The notes under the pieces are model-generated. The model was not told the origin of the DNA, did not search any database, and saw only the letters and a program-made list of their open reading frames with translations. A stretch of 64,000 nt of DNA, from the NCBI GenBank assembly GCA_900540595.1, contig UQGL01000008.1:26655-90654 (forward strand), read 5' to 3'. Positions 60,396-64,000 of this stretch are shown piece by piece. Source of the stretch: an uncultured Oscillospiraceae bacterium. GTDB taxonomy: Bacteria > Bacillota > Clostridia > Oscillospirales > Ruminococcaceae. How positions within the stretch are numbered: position 1 is the stretch's first letter; each line of letters starts with the position of its first letter. Both the position numbers and the translations under genes were made by a program.

Positions 60396-61412
60396 TCACG
60401 CTCCTTTCGCGGCCTTGGCCTTGGGTTTCCCGGATTTGTTTAAAACACCCTCCAGCAGGTGGGTCAGGCTGAACTCCCACCGGCCGAAGATGCCGCCCGG
60501 CCGGAACAGCATGACGAGCACCAGCACGACCGAGTAGGCCAGCATACGGTAGGTGGAGAAATCGCGCATCAGCTCCGGCAGGCTGGACAAAAACGCCGCG
60601 CCGATGATGGAGCCGGTCAGCGAGCCGGTGCCGCCGATGATGACCTCGCTCAGCAGCTCGGCCGAATAGTTGAAGTTGAAGTTCGTGGGGATCATCGCCG
60701 TCATATAGTGGGCGTAGACGCCGCCGCCAATGCCCGCGAAGAACGCCGAGATGGCAAAGGTCAGCACCTTGTAATAGGTCACGTTGATGCCGGAGGCCGC
60801 CGCTGCGATGTAATCCTCGCGGATGGCCTGCACCGTGCGGCCGAAGCGGCTGCGCACAAACAGGAACATGATCGTCACACAGACTGCCATGATCCAGAAC
60901 GCGCGGTCAAAGGTGGAAAGCTTGAGGATGCCGCTCATCGTCTTGCCGCCGCCGGTGAAGGAAAAGTTGCAGAAGCAGACGCGGATGATCTCAGCAAAGG
61001 CCATCGTGACGATGGCAAGGTAGTCGCCACGCAGACGAAGCGCAGGGATGCCGACCGCAACGCCCATAATGCCTGCCGCCAGACCACCAACCAGAATTGC
61101 CACAAGCAGCAGCGCCAGATCGGACAGGCCGCGCCCGGCCAGTGCGCCCGAGACGATTGCAGAGACATAGGCACCTACCGAGACAAAGCCCGCGTGCCCC
61201 ATCGAAAACTCGCCCATGAAGCCCACGACCAGGTTCAGCGAAGTGACCATGATGATGGTGTAGCAGGCAGTCGTGCAGATGCCTTGAATATAGGTCGTGC
61301 TTTTGCCGAAGGCGTTACAGGCAAAAGCCAGCGTGAACAGCGCATACAGCAGCGCAACGCCCACTAAGTTCAGCCCGTAGGAGGCCAGCCGTCGTTTCGT
61401 CATCTCGTTCAC
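60396..61412 (-). CDS. livM: Branched-chain-amino-acid-type ABC transporter permease LivM
   Basis: A 338-residue permease with about nine helices. Typical segments are LNLVVGFMGEFSMGHAGFVSVGAYVSA, GDYLAIVTMAFAEIIRVCFCNFSFTGG, AIREDYIAAAASGINVTYYKVLTFAISAFFAGIGGGVYAHYM, and EVIIGGTGSLTGSIIGAAFLSSLPE. It is separated from livH by 6 bp. Confidence 0.94.
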   Translation of the reverse strand: MNEMTKRRLASYGLNLVGVALLYALFTLAFACNAFGKSTTYIQGICTTACYTIIMVTSLNLVVGFMGEFSMGHAGFVSVGAYVSAIVSGALAGRGLSDLALLLVAILVGGLAAGIMGVAVGIPALRLRGDYLAIVTMAFAEIIRVCFCNFSFTGGGKTMSGILKLSTFDRAFWIMAVCVTIMFLFVRSRFGRTVQAIREDYIAAAASGINVTYYKVLTFAISAFFAGIGGGVYAHYMTAMIPTNFNFNYSAELLSEVIIGGTGSLTGSIIGAAFLSSLPELMRDFSTYRMLAYSVVLVLVMLFRPGGIFGRWEFSLTHLLEGVLNKSGKPKAKAAKGA

Positions 61413-61418
61413 GCTCCC

Positions 61419-62309
61419 TTACACTTTTTCGCCGACATTCTTGCCCAAAATGCCGGAAGGCTTCACCAGCAGAATGACGATCAGCGTGCCGTAGGTCACG
61501 GCCTCGTACCAGCCGGGGGCAAACAGCTTGACAAAAATTTCAATCAACCCGATGAGGATGCCGCCCAGCATCGCGCCGGGGATGATGCCGATGCCGCCGA
61601 GGACGGCTGCGATGAAGGCCTTCATGCCCATCATCGAGCCCATGTCGTTCGTGACGCGGGGATAGGTGGCGCAGTACATCAGCGCCGCCACCGCCGCCAG
61701 CCCCGAACCGATGGCGAAGGTCGTGGTGATAATTTTGTTGACATTGATGCCTACCAAAGTTGACGCATCCTTATCCTGCGGCACGGCGCGCATCGCTTTG
61801 CCGAGCTTGGTTTTCTTGACGAACAGCTGCAGCGCGATCATGATGCCCAACCCGATGGCGATCGTCAGCAGCACGTTCAACGGCAGCGCCACGCTGCCGA
61901 CCGTGATGGTGGGCAGGCTGAAGATGGCCTGCACGTTGTGGGGCTTTGCACCAAAGAGCACCATCGCGAGGTTTTCAAGGAAGATGCTCATCGCCAGCGC
62001 CGTGATCAGCGCGGACATAGAGCCTGCCTTGCGCACCGGGCGGTAGGCGAGGATCTCGACCAGCACGCCGACCACGGCACAGACCGCAATGGCGAGGATG
62101 ACCGCCAACCAAGCGGGCATACCCGCGTTGACCATCAGCGGGATCGTGTAGAACAGCGTGTATGCGCCGATCATGATAAAATCACCATGCGCGAAGTTGA
62201 TCATGCGGATGATGCCATAGACCATTGTGTAGCCAAGGGCGATCAGTGCGTAGATCGCGCCCTGATTCAATCCATTGATCAGGCTTTGGAAAAACAATGA
62301 GAAGCTCAT
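61419..62309 (-). CDS. livH: Branched-chain-amino-acid-type ABC transporter permease LivH
   Basis: A 296-residue permease with about eight helices: LINGLNQGAIYALIALGYTMVYGIIRMINFAHGDFIMIGAY at the start and AVPQDKDASTLVGINVNKIITTTFAIGSGLAA in the middle are family hallmarks. It follows livK across a 117-bp gap with a terminator-like hairpin. Confidence 0.94.
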   Translation of the reverse strand: MSFSLFFQSLINGLNQGAIYALIALGYTMVYGIIRMINFAHGDFIMIGAYTLFYTIPLMVNAGMPAWLAVILAIAVCAVVGVLVEILAYRPVRKAGSMSALITALAMSIFLENLAMVLFGAKPHNVQAIFSLPTITVGSVALPLNVLLTIAIGLGIMIALQLFVKKTKLGKAMRAVPQDKDASTLVGINVNKIITTTFAIGSGLAAVAALMYCATYPRVTNDMGSMMGMKAFIAAVLGGIGIIPGAMLGGILIGLIEIFVKLFAPGWYEAVTYGTLIVILLVKPSGILGKNVGEKV

Positions 62310-62341
62310 TTGTGGTCCATTCCCCTTTCCTACGGTGTTTC

Positions 62342-62399
62342 AAAAAAAGGAATGTACACGGCAGGCGTTCCTTGCGGGTTGCAGCACCACCGTGTACAT
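62342..62399 (-). terminator. Attenuating hairpin between livK and livH
   Basis: ATGTACACGG (62352-62361) pairs with CCGTGTACAT (62390-62399). On the minus strand the stem is followed by CC and then seven T (62342-62348). It should stop part of the transcription after the binding-protein gene, giving more LivK than channel. Confidence 0.75.
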
Positions 62400-62426
62400 C
62401 TCCCATCCGTCTTTGGACTTTACTTG

Positions 62427-63662
62427 TTATTCAGCCTTGGAAACGACCTTGCCGTCAGCGCCGAGCGTTTCCGTCCACTTGACCGCGCCGTCCACATAGG
62501 TGTTGACAGCAATGCTCTTGATCGCGTCGCCGTTCTCGTCCAGCGTGATGTCGCCGTTGACGCCGGTGAAGCTCATGCCGGTCATGCCCTTGACAAGGCT
62601 GGCCGTATCGGTGCCGCCTGCATTCTCGGCTGCCTGCACCAGCATGTACATAGCGTCATAATACAGGGCGGCGCAGGCGTTCAGGCTCTCGGTGCCGTAC
62701 TTTTCGGTGTACTTCTGCACGAAGTTCTGGACAGCCGGGGCGGTGTCCTCGCTGGAGTAGTGGTTCGTGAAGTAGCAATCCTCAAACTGTGCGGCAAGGC
62801 CGGTCGTGTCGGAGCCGTCCCAGCCGTCGCCGCCCATGATGGCACCGGTAAAGCCTGCATTGCGGGCTGCACCGACCAGCAGCGGAACGGTGTCAAGGAA
62901 GCAGGGATAATACAAAAGCTCTGCACCGCTGGCCACGGCCTGCGCTGCCTGCGAGGAGTAATCGGTGTCGGTGGTCATGCACTCACCGGTGTAGGCGACC
63001 TCGATGCCGTTGGCCTCGCAGTTTTCAATAAAGGCATCCTTCAGACCGTTGGAGTAGTCATCGTCCTTGGCGTAGATGACCGCAGCCTTGGTAAAGCCCT
63101 TGTCCTTGGCGAAAAGCGCTGCCATCTTGCCCTGATACGGGTCGATGAAGCAGTTGCGGAAGATCGTGTCGCCCTTTAAGGTAACGTCGGCGTTGGTTGC
63201 GCCGGTCGCCAGCAGCAGCATGCCGTCCTTGGAGGCCTGCTCTGCCATGGGCAGTGTGACCGAGGAGAAGAAGCTGCCGACGATGGCCTCCGGAGAGTCC
63301 GCCATGACCTTGTTATAGGCGTTCATGGCCTGCTTGGCGTCCTTGGCATCGTCTGCGACCTTGCCGCCGTTGACGATCTCGATCTTATAGCCGGAGTCCC
63401 CGGCGTTGATCTCCTCGACGGCCATATCAATGGCGTTCTGTGCGCCCTCGCCGTAAATGGCGGAGCCGCCGGTCATGGAGCAGACAACACCAACGCGGAT
63501 GACATTGTCTTCCTCGCCATCCGCTGCGGCAGTGGTGCTGGCCGGGGCCTCACTGGAAGCGGCCGCTTCGCCCTGCTGGGCGCTGGAGCCGCAGCCTGCC
63601 AACAGACTTGCGGACATAGCGGCTGCCACGGTAAGTGCTAAAATTCGAATACGCTTTTTCAT
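62427..63662 (-). CDS. livK: ABC transporter amino-acid-binding lipoprotein LivK
   Basis: A 411-residue type 1 periplasmic-binding protein (LivJ/K family). Signal peptide with lipobox LLAGC, Cys 24, then a Ser/Ala/Glu linker (about 25-50), then IRVGVVCSMTGGSAIYGEGAQNAIDMAVEEINAG, the classic start of the fold. The ATG at 63662 begins MKKRIR, a proper signal n-region; the frame is open 16 codons further. Ligands of this family include branched amino acids, other amino acids, amides and organic acids. In this operon a D-amino acid, glutamate or 5-oxoproline-like ligand is plausible. Confidence 0.92.
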   Translation of the reverse strand: MKKRIRILALTVAAAMSASLLAGCGSSAQQGEAAASSEAPASTTAAADGEEDNVIRVGVVCSMTGGSAIYGEGAQNAIDMAVEEINAGDSGYKIEIVNGGKVADDAKDAKQAMNAYNKVMADSPEAIVGSFFSSVTLPMAEQASKDGMLLLATGATNADVTLKGDTIFRNCFIDPYQGKMAALFAKDKGFTKAAVIYAKDDDYSNGLKDAFIENCEANGIEVAYTGECMTTDTDYSSQAAQAVASGAELLYYPCFLDTVPLLVGAARNAGFTGAIMGGDGWDGSDTTGLAAQFEDCYFTNHYSSEDTAPAVQNFVQKYTEKYGTESLNACAALYYDAMYMLVQAAENAGGTDTASLVKGMTGMSFTGVNGDITLDENGDAIKSIAVNTYVDGAVKWTETLGADGKVVSKAE

Positions 63663-63715
63663 TGTGTGACCCTCTCTTTCCGTTTCCCTGATATGCCCTC
63701 TTTCATCCAAAACAG

Positions 63716-63859
63716 AAAGGCGTGCAGCCCTGCGACAGGTACTGCACGCCTTTATGCTATAGGAAAAGGGGCCGCATACTTTGGTAAGTACGCGACCCCT
63801 TTGTCCCGTTCATCATCTGGATGATGTTGTTATTATAGCAGACTGCACAAGAAACGCAA
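63716..63859 (-). promoter_or_regulatory. Promoter and three-hairpin leader of the liv/5-oxoproline operon
   Basis: The minus-strand promoter is TTGCGT (63854-63859), 16 bp, TATAAT (63832-63837). The leader folds into a CATCAT/ATGATG stem (63811-63826), a long AAAGGGG/CCCCTTT stem (63765-63771 with 63796-63802) followed by TTTT, and a 12-bp stem (63716-63727 with 63742-63753) followed by CTGTTTTGG. Two terminator-like stems before the first gene suggest attenuation or a riboswitch; no known class was recognised. From 63860 to 63950 the sequence is AT-rich with no feature seen. Confidence 0.55.
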
Positions 63860-63950
63860 GTGTTTTTCTACGATTCATGCGGAAGCACAGGATTTTTGAA
63901 GTTTTGCTTTCGATTGTTAGATTTATTGCGGCATCGACAGAAGATTTTTA

Positions 63951-64000
63951 GGGCAATACCGCATAATTCTAAGTGCCGATACGGCGAGCGAGGTGCGGCA
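63951..64000. mobile_element. Left end of a second MITE copy (cut by window edge)
   Basis: The 49 bases 63952-64000 are identical to 19313-19361, the left end of the MITE near 19312. TA precedes the element here too (63949-63950). The rest lies outside the window. Confidence 0.75.

Noticed and set aside
1..64000. CRISPR arrays, tRNA or rRNA genes, prophage or conjugative modules.
   Set aside because: No spaced direct repeats, cloverleaf or rRNA signatures, integrases, or phage or mobilisation genes were found on reading both strands; only the MITE copies are mobile-element sequences.

Overview
The window looks like a chromosomal segment of a gut Firmicute, most likely an Oscillospiraceae/Ruminococcaceae member of the Faecalibacterium-Gemmiger-Subdoligranulum type. 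The basis is GC-rich coding DNA, strong AGGAGG ribosome binding sites, sigma-A type promoters (TTGNNN-17-TATAAT), lipoproteins with Ser/Ala-rich linkers after the lipobox, and many intracellular glycoside hydrolases paired with GPH-family sugar symporters. The genus is inference. No rRNA, tRNA, CRISPR array or prophage was seen.

Layout. 1-5550: a minus-strand operon tetR - GH2 - GPH symporter - GH36 alpha-galactosidase (cut by the left edge), with overlapping genes and a promoter carrying repeated GGTTTCC half-sites. 5628-7132: a MATE exporter. 7224-7835: no convincing protein gene, but a promoter and an intrinsic terminator about 575 nt apart on the minus strand, interpreted as a large structured ncRNA; a roughly 60-nt plus-strand RNA unit lies beside it. 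8035-11930: a two-component system, divergent from two SDR oxidoreductases with a 30-codon ORF between them. 11965-19276: a cell-envelope polysaccharide module: UDP-galactopyranose mutase, UDP-glucose dehydrogenase, and an MBOAT / AlgX-like O-acetylation operon. A 238-bp MITE sits directly upstream; its 49-bp left end recurs at the right edge of the window.

19568-27356: a minus-strand operon for plant-type glycans: GH78 rhamnosidase, GPH symporter, membrane-anchored GH3 with inverted domain order, and a small membrane protein. 27586-31053: flotillin, a second MATE exporter with a hairpin leader, and a gene remnant. 31117-34075: a broken AraC regulator and a GH2 beta-galactosidase. 34095-38979: esterase, creatininase-family protein and GPH symporter, divergent from an AraC regulator, with three half-sites spaced 21 bp apart between them. 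39013-48441: alpha-glucan metabolism: glycogen phosphorylase, AraC regulator, maltodextrin-type ABC transporter (binding protein and two permeases, no ATPase), LacI repressor and 4-alpha-glucanotransferase. 48566-51192: PerM-type permease, VanZ-like protein in a low-GC patch, and a GntR/GntP fusion left by a deletion. 51239-52723: a ferredoxin-like protein divergent from a Crp/Fnr regulator.

52839-63860: one long minus-strand operon running livK-H-M-G-F, cytidylate-kinase-like, D-amino acid aminotransferase, DUF4392 D-glutamate cyclase, pxpB, pxpC, DUF1445 and pxpA. It reads as an import and salvage route linking D-glutamate and 5-oxoproline to glutamate. The DUF1445 and DUF4392 genes correspond to the two halves of the animal D-glutamate cyclase DGLUCY. 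This operon and the large ncRNA are the two most interesting items.
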